Assembly: GCA_052118425.1 (NCBI GenBank)
Contig: JBQKHF010000014.1
DNA length: 64,000 nt
Strand: one strand, 5' to 3'
Origin: Roseburia_C sp900315735
Lineage (GTDB): Bacteria; Bacillota; Clostridia; Lachnospirales; Lachnospiraceae
This document shows, piece by piece, positions 53,219 to 60,997 of the stretch (positions are counted from its first letter, which is position 1; each line of letters begins with the position of its first letter). The position numbers and the translations under genes are program-made. The notes beneath the pieces were generated by a model. It saw only the letters and a program-made list of their open reading frames with translations. It made no database searches and had not been told where the DNA came from.

Positions 53219-54586
53219 TTAACTTAAACTTTCCACTTTATTCTTCCGGATTCTCTTTAAAAATACATATTCCACCAGGCATGCAACAATCTCTGTTATC
53301 GGAAATGCCCACCAGATTAAGGAAACGCCCATCTGTCCGTTTCTGACCAATATGGAGAAAATGCCTGCCAGCGGTAATATAACTACAAGCTGTCTGAGCA
53401 GTGAAATTATAAGCGATTCCATGCCACCGTCCAATGCCTGATAAATTCCCTGATATGCTACATTGATTCCGGCAAAAATAAAGCTGATAGAAATAATTCT
53501 CATTGCTTCGATAAAATATTCTCTTGACTGTCCTGCATTAAATAATGTTGCAAAAGCCCCCGGGAAAATTTCTGTAATTGCCACACCAACAATCATAAGC
53601 ACAATCGTATAGATTAAGCCATATTTGATTCCATCCTGAATCCTCTTCTTGCTATGCATTCCGTATGCAAAAGCAATAATCGGTGTGATTGCATCTCTAA
53701 GTCCAAAGGCAAGGAACAGTACAAACTGCTGTACTTTATAGAACAATCCATATGCGGTCTGCGCCGAAGGACTGAATTTTAAAATCAGATTCATCACATA
53801 AACCATAATAGACATAAGCGCCTGTGCAATAATTGCCGGAAGTCCGATTGCATAGATTTCCCTGATAATTCTGCCCTCCGGTTTTATAAACTTTACACCA
53901 TGCTCAAATTCCTTATTCAATTTTACATGGAAAATAAATAATAACGCTGCTGATACCACCTGTCCGATTACGGTCGCATAGGCTGCGCCCTCTACTCCCA
54001 TTTCAGGAACAGGTCCGATGCCATAAATCATAATTGGGTCAAGAATAATATTTATCACTGCTCCCACAACCTGACCGATTGTAGAGTATAGGGAACGCCC
54101 GGTTGCCTGTAACAGTTTCTCAAATAACGAGAAGAAAATAATTCCAAATGAAATCACACAGCATATTCTTAAGTAGCTTGTTCCCATTGCAATAACTTCC
54201 GCATCAACGGTCTGGGATGAGATGTATGCTTTTACTCCAAAAATTCCAAACAACAGGCATACCACATAAATAATTACTCCAAGAAACAAACTGTTTCCTG
54301 CCACTTTTGCTGCCTTTTTGTTATTTCCCTGTCCCAGTGTTCTAGCAAGAAGCGCATTGGTTCCCACACCGGTTCCGATTCCCACTGCTACCATAAGCAT
54401 CTGAACCGGAAACACCAGTGTAAGTGCATTTAGTGCAGCCTCACTTCCTGATTTCATGTTTCCAACAAAGGCACTGTCTACAATGTTGTAAACTGCCTGC
54501 AATGCCATCGATAAAATCATCGGTATTCCCATTTGCACCATGAGTTTATTTACCGGCATTTCCTTCATCTTGTTACTTTCTGCCAT
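53219..54586 (-). CDS. MATE family efflux transporter
   Basis: A 455-residue transporter with about twelve membrane helices. The N-terminus MPVNKLMVQMGIPMILSMAL and QAVYNIVDSAFVGNM are classic MATE features, mirrored by IGLPAIIAQALMSIMVYVMN in the second half. These carriers export cationic drugs or metabolites against Na+ or H+. Substrate cannot be read from sequence. A repeat-linked terminator precedes the gene; its promoter must lie in 54590-54615 or further upstream. Confidence 0.93.
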   Translation of the reverse strand: MAESNKMKEMPVNKLMVQMGIPMILSMALQAVYNIVDSAFVGNMKSGSEAALNALTLVFPVQMLMVAVGIGTGVGTNALLARTLGQGNNKKAAKVAGNSLFLGVIIYVVCLLFGIFGVKAYISSQTVDAEVIAMGTSYLRICCVISFGIIFFSLFEKLLQATGRSLYSTIGQVVGAVINIILDPIMIYGIGPVPEMGVEGAAYATVIGQVVSAALLFIFHVKLNKEFEHGVKFIKPEGRIIREIYAIGLPAIIAQALMSIMVYVMNLILKFSPSAQTAYGLFYKVQQFVLFLAFGLRDAITPIIAFAYGMHSKKRIQDGIKYGLIYTIVLMIVGVAITEIFPGAFATLFNAGQSREYFIEAMRIISISFIFAGINVAYQGIYQALDGGMESLIISLLRQLVVILPLAGIFSILVRNGQMGVSLIWWAFPITEIVACLVEYVFLKRIRKNKVESLS

Positions 54587-54614
54587 CTTAACTTAATCCT
54601 CCTTTTTCCACCTG

Positions 54615-54657
54615 CAGAAGCTGACACTAGCAGCTTCCTGCGGATATTTGGCAATAT
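54615..54657. repeat. Terminator-linked repeat, copy E
   Basis: CAGAAGCTGACACTAGCAGC, TTCCTGCGGATATTTGGCAA and TATA. It is the most diverged full copy. It still abuts a terminator hairpin on its right. Confidence 0.72.
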
Positions 54658-54714
54658 AAAAAGTGTGCACCTATCTTATAAGTTGGACTTACGCTGATAA
54701 GCTACACACTTTTT
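54658..54714 (-). terminator. Hairpin next to repeat E
   Basis: AAAAAGTGTG (54658-54667) pairs with CACACTTTTT (54705-54714); inner pairing of CTTAT with ATAAG extends the stem. On the minus strand TTTTTATATT follows. Confidence 0.65.
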
Positions 54715-54758
54715 CATTGCATTATATATTATATCATGTGCGACAACAGGTGCACACC

Positions 54759-54830
54759 TACGAGAAACACGCTTTGCGAGTTTCTCGAGTTATCGCGGTG
54801 CTCGCCAAATCTGCATGTAAACATGCGATT
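54759..54830. repeat. Dispersed repeat, CGAGAAACACGCTTTG family (longest copy)
   Basis: TACGAGAAACACGCTTTGCG then AGTTTCTCGAG forms an imperfect hairpin. ATCGCGGTGCTCGCCAAATC and TGCATGTAAACATGC, a second hairpin, follow. The left part recurs at 3961 and 32671 and the right part at 26001. It fills much of the gap between sdpI and the MATE gene. Confidence 0.65.
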
Positions 54831-54845
54831 TTTCTCGCTACTCGC

Positions 54846-54894
54846 GTAAAAAAACGAGTAACAAAACTGGATTTACGCAATTTTGCTACTCGTT
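54846..54894 (-). terminator. Terminator after sdpI-like gene
   Basis: AACGAGTA (54853-54860) pairs with TACTCGTT (54887-54894), with CAAAA / TTTTG inside. On the minus strand seven T follow. Confidence 0.78.
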
Positions 54895-54943
54895 CAGAAG
54901 TTATTATATTTTTCTTTTCGGAAAAAGTCAAACAAAAATTAAC

Positions 54944-55579
54944 TTAGGAAATTGTTTTCCGATAATACAGATAAGAATAGATTACCGGCAGAATGCATGG
55001 GATAATGGAAAGAGCAAGAAGTATCCATACATTTTGAAACGGTGAGGTTACAATCAGAACAATTCCACCCACCATCATACATTTTCCTCCAAACCGATGG
55101 GTATGATACCAATTGTCAGAGTCACATAATGCCCATGGAACACGAAAACCAATGCTATAGTTTGCTTTTATTTTTGGAATAAAATTGCCTAAAATGAGAT
55201 AAAAGACTCCAATAAGCAATCCACAAAGAAACTCAATATTAAGTTGATATCCTAAATTGTATACATAGATTGCGTTGCAGACAAGCAAAGAAACCAGTGG
55301 GCAAATCCATAAAACAACCATGAATACTTTTTTGTTGATATTTTTTGCCTTGGGATCAATATTGGTTACAACCACACATATAAAATGTATGCATAACAGG
55401 ATTACCAGAAGTCCAAACACAGCAAAGGCTTTGGATTGATACCCATCTGGTTGATTTTCCGTTCCAAAATGTGTTGCAATAGAATCTGGTAGTTGCTTCC
55501 ATAAAAGTAAACCTATGACGATTGGCAATAACGTTATGATGGATGTAAACACTAACATTTTTTTATGTTGTCTGATCAT
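54944..55579 (-). CDS. SdpI-like immunity/membrane protein
   Basis: A 211-residue protein with six hydrophobic helices and the DUF1648 N-terminal segment (LLWKQLPDSIATHFGTENQPDG) plus the SdpI C-terminal part (RVPWALCDSDNWYHTHRFGG). In Bacillus, SdpI gives immunity to the SdpC toxin and works with the repressor SdpR. No sdpC-like toxin gene is seen here, so this may be an orphan immunity pair or serve another membrane stress. It overlaps the sdpR-like stop by 17 nt. Confidence 0.88.
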   Translation of the reverse strand: MIRQHKKMLVFTSIITLLPIVIGLLLWKQLPDSIATHFGTENQPDGYQSKAFAVFGLLVILLCIHFICVVVTNIDPKAKNINKKVFMVVLWICPLVSLLVCNAIYVYNLGYQLNIEFLCGLLIGVFYLILGNFIPKIKANYSIGFRVPWALCDSDNWYHTHRFGGKCMMVGGIVLIVTSPFQNVWILLALSIIPCILPVIYSYLYYRKTIS

Positions 55580-55847
55580 GATCTTCTCCTCCTTTTAATT
55601 CGCTGAGCCATAAAAGAATCTCCTCAAGCACCGTGGCATTAAGCTCATAATAAATAAATTTGCCCTCCCTCTCGTCACGAATTAAATCAGCATCCTTTAA
55701 AACAGACAGATGACGGGAGATTGCCGCACCCGAAATTGAAAAATGATTGCTAATCTCGCCAGCAGACAATCGTGACTGCTTGAGTAGATTAAGTATTTCA
55801 CGTCTTGTAGGATCAGCAAGCGCATGAAGCGTGTCCTGCATTCCCAA
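55563..55847 (-). CDS. SdpR-like ArsR-family repressor
   Basis: A 94-residue winged-helix repressor. ALADPTRREILNLLKQSRLS, AGEISNHFSISGAAISRHLSVLKDADLI (split: AAISRHLSVLKDADLI) and GKFIYYEL are typical ArsR/SdpR. No metal-binding CxC is present. A TTG at 55847, 7 nt after AAGGAGG, is the likelier start; ATG 55841 is the alternative. A palindromic operator overlaps the transcription start. It is cotranscribed with the SdpI-like gene, as in Bacillus. Confidence 0.88.
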   Translation of the reverse strand: MGMQDTLHALADPTRREILNLLKQSRLSAGEISNHFSISGAAISRHLSVLKDADLIRDEREGKFIYYELNATVLEEILLWLSELKGGEDHDQTT

Positions 55848-55862
55848 ATTTATCCCTCCTTC

Positions 55863-55889
55863 ATTTAACATTTAAGTTAAATGTTAAAT
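55863..55889. promoter_or_regulatory. Palindromic operator of the SdpR-like repressor
   Basis: ATTTAACATTTAA and its exact complement flank a single G, giving a 27-bp perfect palindrome immediately downstream of the -10 box. Its place and symmetry fit autorepression by the ArsR-type dimer. Confidence 0.8.
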
Positions 55890-55891
55890 GT

Positions 55892-55919
55892 ATTGTAACA
55901 TGATACTTTTATTTGTCAA
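55892..55919 (-). promoter_or_regulatory. Promoter of the sdpR-sdpI-like pair
   Basis: Minus-strand TTGACA (55914-55919) and TACAAT (55892-55897), spacing 16 nt, next to the operator. Confidence 0.78.
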
Positions 55920-55962
55920 GAGGCCCATTCTTAATTATTTCCCAAAGGATAAAACTACCGCA

Positions 55963-57024
55963 CTAATCTTCTTCCTGCTCTTCTCCTTCCAGAAACGCCT
56001 TTATCTTCTCACCATCTTCCGGCCGGATTTCTCCGTGAGAATTTCCATCAAAGGTAATATATTCGTAGGTCTTTCCTGCCTGCTCCAATGCTTCTGTTAA
56101 TTTGTCCGCCTGTGCGATGGATACTTTTTCATCTCCGGTGGCATGAATGATAAGCAGTGGTGTATTGATTTCGTCTGCCCAATAAGTTGCAGAACGCTTC
56201 TCATACTCCTCCGGCATCTCTTCCGGTGAACCGCCTACCAGAGAATCAAATACAGTTTGCATATCACTTCTTTCCTCATATGCCATAAAGCAGTCGGAAA
56301 GACCGGATATAATAACTGCCTTATTTACACGTTCATCCCGTCTCAACACTTCATAAGTCATCATTCCGCCTCTGGAAATACCCATCATATTTATGGCAGC
56401 CTTGTCAATATAAGAGAATTGCTCACACAAATCTAAAAGCCGCATAACATCATCCACATCTGCTCCGCCAAACTGGTCTTCTCCTTCACTGTTTCCACAG
56501 CCCCTGTAGTTTGATGCAATGCAGATGGTATGCAGCTGATAGGCATAAAAGCAGGTTTCTATATTTTCCAATGCACCGTAATCCTGATTTCCACCATGAT
56601 TATAAATAAGACATGAAGTCTCTTTTCCATCCAGCAAATCTTTTGGTGCACTAAAATATCCCTCAATTTTCAAGCCATCACTATCATAATAAAACCGATA
56701 GGATACATATTCTGATAAATCAATTCCTGCCTGGCTCTCATAATCTGCCAGATTTATTTTTTCATATTCCGTAATTCCTGCCTGATGAAAGTTCTCTTCT
56801 ACCAGTTCTTCTGCGGTCAACGATGCCTTATCCGCAGACGTAATTTCTGTTTCTACCTGTGTTTCTGTTTCCTTTTCCATCTGCGTCGCTGTTTCCACTT
56901 TATTTTCTGTCTCAGCCTTCGTTTTATTTTTTCCCCGATTTCCTGCCACTACAACTATAATCACCGCCAGAATAATAACTCCAAGCAGTACTCCAATTCC
57001 AATAACCTTTTTCTTTTTCATCAT
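55963..57024 (-). CDS. Membrane-anchored alpha/beta hydrolase
   Basis: A 353-residue protein with an N-terminal membrane helix (about 6-27), a Glu/Thr-rich linker (about 33-70) and an alpha/beta hydrolase domain outside the cell. The nucleophile elbow is GISRGG (about 217-222), the acid lies in HATGDEKVS (about 297-304) and the histidine in DGNSHGEI (about 328). It resembles dienelactone-hydrolase or S9-peptidase folds with IYNHGGNQDYG as oxyanion site. Substrate unknown. It follows the zinc-ribbon gene by 5 bp. Confidence 0.85.
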   Translation of the reverse strand: MMKKKKVIGIGVLLGVIILAVIIVVVAGNRGKNKTKAETENKVETATQMEKETETQVETEITSADKASLTAEELVEENFHQAGITEYEKINLADYESQAGIDLSEYVSYRFYYDSDGLKIEGYFSAPKDLLDGKETSCLIYNHGGNQDYGALENIETCFYAYQLHTICIASNYRGCGNSEGEDQFGGADVDDVMRLLDLCEQFSYIDKAAINMMGISRGGMMTYEVLRRDERVNKAVIISGLSDCFMAYEERSDMQTVFDSLVGGSPEEMPEEYEKRSATYWADEINTPLLIIHATGDEKVSIAQADKLTEALEQAGKTYEYITFDGNSHGEIRPEDGEKIKAFLEGEEQEED

Positions 57025-57029
57025 TTCTC

Positions 57030-57518
57030 CTACGCTTCCATCCTTACCGCTTCGATTTTTGCCACCCAGTCTTTTCCATGATATACCACAAATTTATACT
57101 GCTGTTGCGGTGTTGATACAAGAATGCTCTGTGAAATCAGGAAATTGCTTCCCATCTTCACCTCTGTAACCTGCTTTAACGGAATCGTTACTGCCTTTTC
57201 TCCAATATTAAATGCATGTGCACTAAAAGACAGGCTTTCTGTGGTCAGCAGCAATTTGCCACCAGTTGATACAAGCCCGGAAGAAAGATTTGCAGCACCA
57301 AGTGCCAGTGGCTTCTCTCCCTGTCCCAATAAACGTCCATACACATATACCCCAGGGTATTTTTCCGGCTGCTTTATCTCTGTATGAATCGCAACATTGC
57401 TTAAATCCACATAGTTTTCCTCAGACACAATAATATAACTTCCACAATACGCACAGTTTTTCTGCTCCGGCTGAAATGGTGCTCCACAGTTCGGACAGTT
57501 TAATGCCTTTATTTTCAT
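57030..57518 (-). CDS. Zinc-ribbon protein with PH/GRAM-like domain
   Basis: A 162-residue protein. CPNCGAPFQPEQKNCAYCGS (about 8-27) is a zinc ribbon. Residues about 55-160 alternate strands (GVYVYGRLLG, LLLTTESLSFSAHAFN, VTIPLKQVTEVKMG, YKFVVYHGKDWVAKIEAV) in the way of a GRAM or bacterial PH domain. The family is common but uncharacterised in Lachnospiraceae. ATG 57518 follows AAAGGAGTATGAGAAG. It lies between the 57-residue protein and the hydrolase gene. Confidence 0.75.
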   Translation of the reverse strand: MKIKALNCPNCGAPFQPEQKNCAYCGSYIIVSEENYVDLSNVAIHTEIKQPEKYPGVYVYGRLLGQGEKPLALGAANLSSGLVSTGGKLLLTTESLSFSAHAFNIGEKAVTIPLKQVTEVKMGSNFLISQSILVSTPQQQYKFVVYHGKDWVAKIEAVRMEA

Positions 57519-57539
57519 CTTCTCATACTCCTTTATCTG

Positions 57540-57713
57540 CTATTCTATAATCTCATACTGCATCAGTTCGTATTTTAACTTGCTTCCCTCCATAATTTCT
57601 GCCGGAAGAAGTGCTCTTGCCACAAGTTTCAAATCATCTGAAGCAATATCTGTCCGCTTTAAATTTGCATAGTCTCCATCGATGGATACGACTTCGTAAT
57701 ACCATGTTTCCAT
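57540..57713 (-). CDS. 57-residue conserved-looking small protein
   Basis: A short gene, METWYYEVVSIDGDYANLKR, then TDIASDDLKLVARALLPAEI and MEGSKLKYELMQYEIIE. It is acidic with a clear coding character and no membrane segment. GGGAG lies 9 nt upstream. I recall very similar small proteins in Lachnospiraceae, described only as hypothetical. It heads the zinc-ribbon and hydrolase transcript and abuts the long hairpin copy 3. Confidence 0.75.
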   Translation of the reverse strand: METWYYEVVSIDGDYANLKRTDIASDDLKLVARALLPAEIMEGSKLKYELMQYEIIE

Positions 57714-57729
57714 ATTCTATAGCTCCCTT

Positions 57730-58097
57730 CTTGTTAAAATATTTGTAAGGGGAGTGGGAAATGTGATGCCAGTTTTCTTCCGGAGGAAATGTGATGTAAT
57801 ATCCACAGTATTTGCCGGAATGTGAATGCATGATAAAGACTGTTAGGGGCACTTGGAATTTTGTCTGACATCAGGCAACGCTGGCACAGGGATGTGCCAG
57901 CGAGGTGCATCTGAGCATGGACGCGAATTTGCACCGGTTGCCAGAAAAAAAATAAAATTTAAATCAAAATTCTTAGTACCCCTTACAGTTTTTATGCCGC
58001 ATTCACACCCGGCAAATGCTGTAGATATTCAAGCACTACTGTCGAAAGATTACCGCCAGTCTCTTTTTCCACTCGCCCTTCGAATCATTTTATCAAG
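57730..58097. repeat. Long hairpin element, copy 3
   Basis: A 368-bp imperfect inverted repeat. Outer arms TTAAAATATTTGTAAGGGGAG (approx.) pair with the segment ending at 58097, then GTGAATGC (57822-57829) with GCATTCAC (57999-58006), then AGGGGCACT with AGTACCCCT. The tip has GCTGGCACA / TGTGCCAGC and GGTGCA (57904-57909) / TGCACC (57930-57935). It lies between the C39-like peptidase stop and the 57-residue protein gene. Confidence 0.87.
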
Positions 58098-58130
58098 AAT
58101 TATAGCAGATTTTCGTAAAGAATGCCACTT

Positions 58131-59015
58131 CTACTGATACACCCATAAATCCCGAATCTGGCTCATAAGGTCCTCTATCTTCCAGGTCTTATTGCTGTTC
58201 TTTTTGCTGTTGGAATCGTTCACTATTATTTTTCCATCGGAATCTACTCCTGTTAATACAATAAAATGTCCGGATGTGGTAAAATCTCCTGGTCCCATGA
58301 TACAGATAATCGGATGTCCCTGGGATAATTCCTGTATGATGATATCTTCATTGAGGCTCATTTCCTGTGCTGATAAACCAAGCTTTGTGGCTAGCTCTGT
58401 CATCATGCTCCAGGCGGAACCGCTGCCATTGACATAGAAGCCCTCCTCCTGTGCCATCTGGGCAACGGCATAGGGATTCATGGAAGTATCTCCAGTCAAC
58501 CCTACATAAACCATGGACAATGCTGCCGGGCCACATCCTGTGATTGCAAGGAAATTATCTCCATAGGTTCTATAGCCCCAACGCTCGTCCCACTGAAGGA
58601 AAAGCGGTATTTTACCATCTACTACATCCGATGAAATATCAATCGGCTGCTCATTATTTCCATTCTTCTTATAATCAAGCACAAACTGTCTTGCTTCTTC
58701 ATTTTTCTCGTAAAGCTGTATCAGGCTGTCCGGATATCCCTCCGCCGTAAGTGTTGCCTCTGATTTTACATTCCAGTGATTTAAGAAGCCTTGCACCAAC
58801 GATGTTCTGCCTGTGGCAAAAACTACCAGCAGAATTACTGCTGCCACGAATATTCTCTTGATTCTTTGCATTCTTCTTGCTCTTTTCCGTCGTATGCTCC
58901 GCTTTCTCATTTCTTTTGCATGTTGTGCATTCCGTTGTCCTGCTGCCCTTGATTGTTGTACGTTTCGTTGTCCTGCATGTTCTGACTGCATCATAAAAAA
59001 ACACCCCTTTTTCAT
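58131..59015 (-). CDS. C39-like cysteine peptidase, membrane-anchored
   Basis: A 294-residue protein with a basic, Gln/Arg-rich N-terminal segment, one membrane helix (about 55-72) and an outside peptidase domain (about 120-294). The catalytic Cys is in ITGCGPAALSMVYVGL (about 159), the His in SGHFIVLTGVDSDG (about 247) and the Asp/Asn in VNDSNSK. Peptidase_C39_2 proteins often cut double-glycine leaders or cell-wall peptides. The ATG at 59015 lies inside a strong hairpin; a second start at 58994 just after it is possible. It is transcribed apart from its neighbours. Confidence 0.83.
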   Translation of the reverse strand: MKKGCFFMMQSEHAGQRNVQQSRAAGQRNAQHAKEMRKRSIRRKRARRMQRIKRIFVAAVILLVVFATGRTSLVQGFLNHWNVKSEATLTAEGYPDSLIQLYEKNEEARQFVLDYKKNGNNEQPIDISSDVVDGKIPLFLQWDERWGYRTYGDNFLAITGCGPAALSMVYVGLTGDTSMNPYAVAQMAQEEGFYVNGSGSAWSMMTELATKLGLSAQEMSLNEDIIIQELSQGHPIICIMGPGDFTTSGHFIVLTGVDSDGKIIVNDSNSKKNSNKTWKIEDLMSQIRDLWVYQ

Positions 59016-59055
59016 TCTTTACCTTTAGTAAAGCACATGAAAAAGGAGTGTTTTT
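58997..59055 (-). terminator. Strong hairpin overlapping the C39 gene start
   Basis: Arms 59037-59055 and 58997-59015 pair over about 19 bp (AAAAACACTCCTTTTTCAT with its near-complement), with a nested CTTTAC/GTAAAG. On the minus strand TTTTTTT follows. It can end the transcript of 59126-60181, but it also covers a start codon of the peptidase, so it may attenuate that gene. Confidence 0.65.
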
Positions 59056-59125
59056 AAAGATATTCTATTTCATTTCTTAGATTATTCTTAACGGAAAAAT
59101 AAATTTCTAAGTAATATATTAATAT

Positions 59126-60181
59126 TTACCAGTCGCTGTCCCAGTCAGAAGAATTAGAATCCCAGCTGTCATTGGAATCCCAGTCATATCCACTGTCGTA
59201 ACTACTACTGGAACTGCTATCTGAACTGTCTGAGCCATAATGCTCTTCATAATATCTGCTGTCTTCAAAATCGGTAATGCTGTTATCCCAGTTGTAACCA
59301 TTCTCATAAGTCATTTCATAATCAGAACGGTTATTTAAAATATCATCCGGTACCTCATCGCTGTCTATCTTATCATAGTCATAACCATCATACTCGAACC
59401 AGTTATTATGACTATGTACATAGACCGTATTTTGGTACTGGTAATAACTTGCCTTCTTGTAATTATGTATCGGAATCAGAACGATTAAAAAGCACATCAG
59501 GAAACAAACGGCACAGGTCAGAAATTTCTTTCCTGCAAATCCCTGATATATCTTTTCAAATACCGAGCTTTTCTTCTTTAACCCGCATACGATAAGGTCT
59601 AATATCACTGCTACCGGCACTGCGGCAATCAGTGCAACAAAAAGTGCCGTTCCAATTCCCCGGTATAATGTATCTAACACAAAGAGTACAAAGGAACCAA
59701 AGAAGAAAAGAAAGAATGCTCCAATCCAGGCAAAGATTCTTCCTATTACCTTTCCTGTTGACATTGGCTTTGTTGTTCTTCCATAACCGCTGTTTCTTAC
59801 ATTTCCAGCCTGATTATGTTCCTTCTGGTTTAAGATTTCCTCTTTTAACTTAAGATACAACTCATTTACCGCATAGGCTTCATCGGTTCCCTGATAGCGG
59901 ATTGCCCGCTCTCCGTTTGCCTTGTTCTTATAGACAATGACATTCTGACCTTCCCGGTAAATACCAAAGGCTTTTGGCTGCGTGTAATTGATTCCGATAA
60001 AGAATCTCGTCACTTCATACGGTGGCAGATTCCGTGCCTGATACCACTGTTGCAACTCTTCAATAGTTTTTGGCGTGTGGTCCGCAGTACGCTTTACTGC
60101 CTGATTTGTGGCTCCACAATAGGGACATTTTTCATCTGTTTCCTTAATGATGGAGCCACAGTATTCACATTTAATCTCCAT
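59126..60181 (-). CDS. Zinc-ribbon membrane protein with Asp/Ser/Trp tail
   Basis: A 351-residue protein. The N-terminus is a zinc ribbon, CEYCGSIIKETDEKCPYCGA (about 4-23). Two to three hydrophobic helices follow (about 146-168, 172-200, 222-240), then an outside domain rich in Tyr, Asn and Asp. The last 45 residues are a low-complexity Asp/Ser/Trp tail (SSDSSSSSSYDSGYDWDSND and SWDSNSSDWDSDW). No enzyme motif is seen. It is transcribed between the C39-like peptidase and ydcF. Confidence 0.68.
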   Translation of the reverse strand: MEIKCEYCGSIIKETDEKCPYCGATNQAVKRTADHTPKTIEELQQWYQARNLPPYEVTRFFIGINYTQPKAFGIYREGQNVIVYKNKANGERAIRYQGTDEAYAVNELYLKLKEEILNQKEHNQAGNVRNSGYGRTTKPMSTGKVIGRIFAWIGAFFLFFFGSFVLFVLDTLYRGIGTALFVALIAAVPVAVILDLIVCGLKKKSSVFEKIYQGFAGKKFLTCAVCFLMCFLIVLIPIHNYKKASYYQYQNTVYVHSHNNWFEYDGYDYDKIDSDEVPDDILNNRSDYEMTYENGYNWDNSITDFEDSRYYEEHYGSDSSDSSSSSSYDSGYDWDSNDSWDSNSSDWDSDW

Positions 60182-60259
60182 AGCTACATAAACCCTTTCT
60201 CCATAAAACTCCTGTTACTTTCATACTATTCTATTCTTCCGGCTTCTGCAAGTACAAAA

Positions 60260-60997
60260 CTACAGCAAAAATTTTATTTCTGCTAAAAATTCCCGCAGCA
60301 TATTGTTCGGAAGATAAACCGGAGTAGATTTTGCTGCTATTCCGCAGATATTGTCCAGTCCATATTTTCGTGCAATCTGCTTTGCCCGGAACAGATGAAA
60401 GTCATTGGTGATGATTCCAACTGATGCCCCCTCTTTTATCAAAGCTTTGCTATATTCCATATTCTGTTCCGTATTTAAGGACTTATCCTCTAAGAGAATC
60501 CGGGACGCATCAATTCCCTGTTCTTTTAAATACCGTGCCATTCCCTCGGCTTCGGAATATGGCTCATTTGCACCCTGTCCACCGGATACGATACAGATTG
60601 TCTTTGGATTATCCTCTAAATATTCCACTGCCTCATCCAGCCGGTATTTTAAAGCAACACTTGGTCCGCTTTCCCTCACCTGTGCCCCCAGCACAATAAT
60701 GTAGTCAAGTCCCGCTTCGCCTTTTTCATTCATCTGACTTATGATGCAGCCTTCTACAATGAAAAATGCTGTAAATCCAACTGCAACTACAGCAATGCAG
60801 ATTCCCTTAACCAGCCGTGGAACTTTCTTCCAAAAAGATTTCCTGATGGAATATCCAAACAGAAATAAAAGGAGTGCAAGCCCAATCCACACCAGGAAAA
60901 ATGATGTTCCGGAACCCGTTGCCAGTACCATCCCCGAATAAATAACACAAAGCACTGCCAGTACCGTAAATATTCGAAAAGCTATTTTTTTCTTCAT
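60260..60997 (-). CDS. YdcF-like (DUF218) membrane protein
   Basis: A 245-residue protein with two to three N-terminal helices (about 5-25, 32-48, 62-85) and a DUF218/YdcF domain. DYIIVLGAQVRESGPS (about 99-114), IVSGGQGANEPYSEAEGMARYL (split: VSGGQGANEPYSEA) and ITNDFHLFRAKQIA (about 197-210) are the SAM/nucleotide-binding-like blocks of the family. The function is likely in cell-wall polymer metabolism. ATG 60997 overlaps the YfhO stop by 4 nt. Confidence 0.88.
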   Translation of the reverse strand: MKKKIAFRIFTVLAVLCVIYSGMVLATGSGTSFFLVWIGLALLLFLFGYSIRKSFWKKVPRLVKGICIAVVAVGFTAFFIVEGCIISQMNEKGEAGLDYIIVLGAQVRESGPSVALKYRLDEAVEYLEDNPKTICIVSGGQGANEPYSEAEGMARYLKEQGIDASRILLEDKSLNTEQNMEYSKALIKEGASVGIITNDFHLFRAKQIARKYGLDNICGIAAKSTPVYLPNNMLREFLAEIKFLL

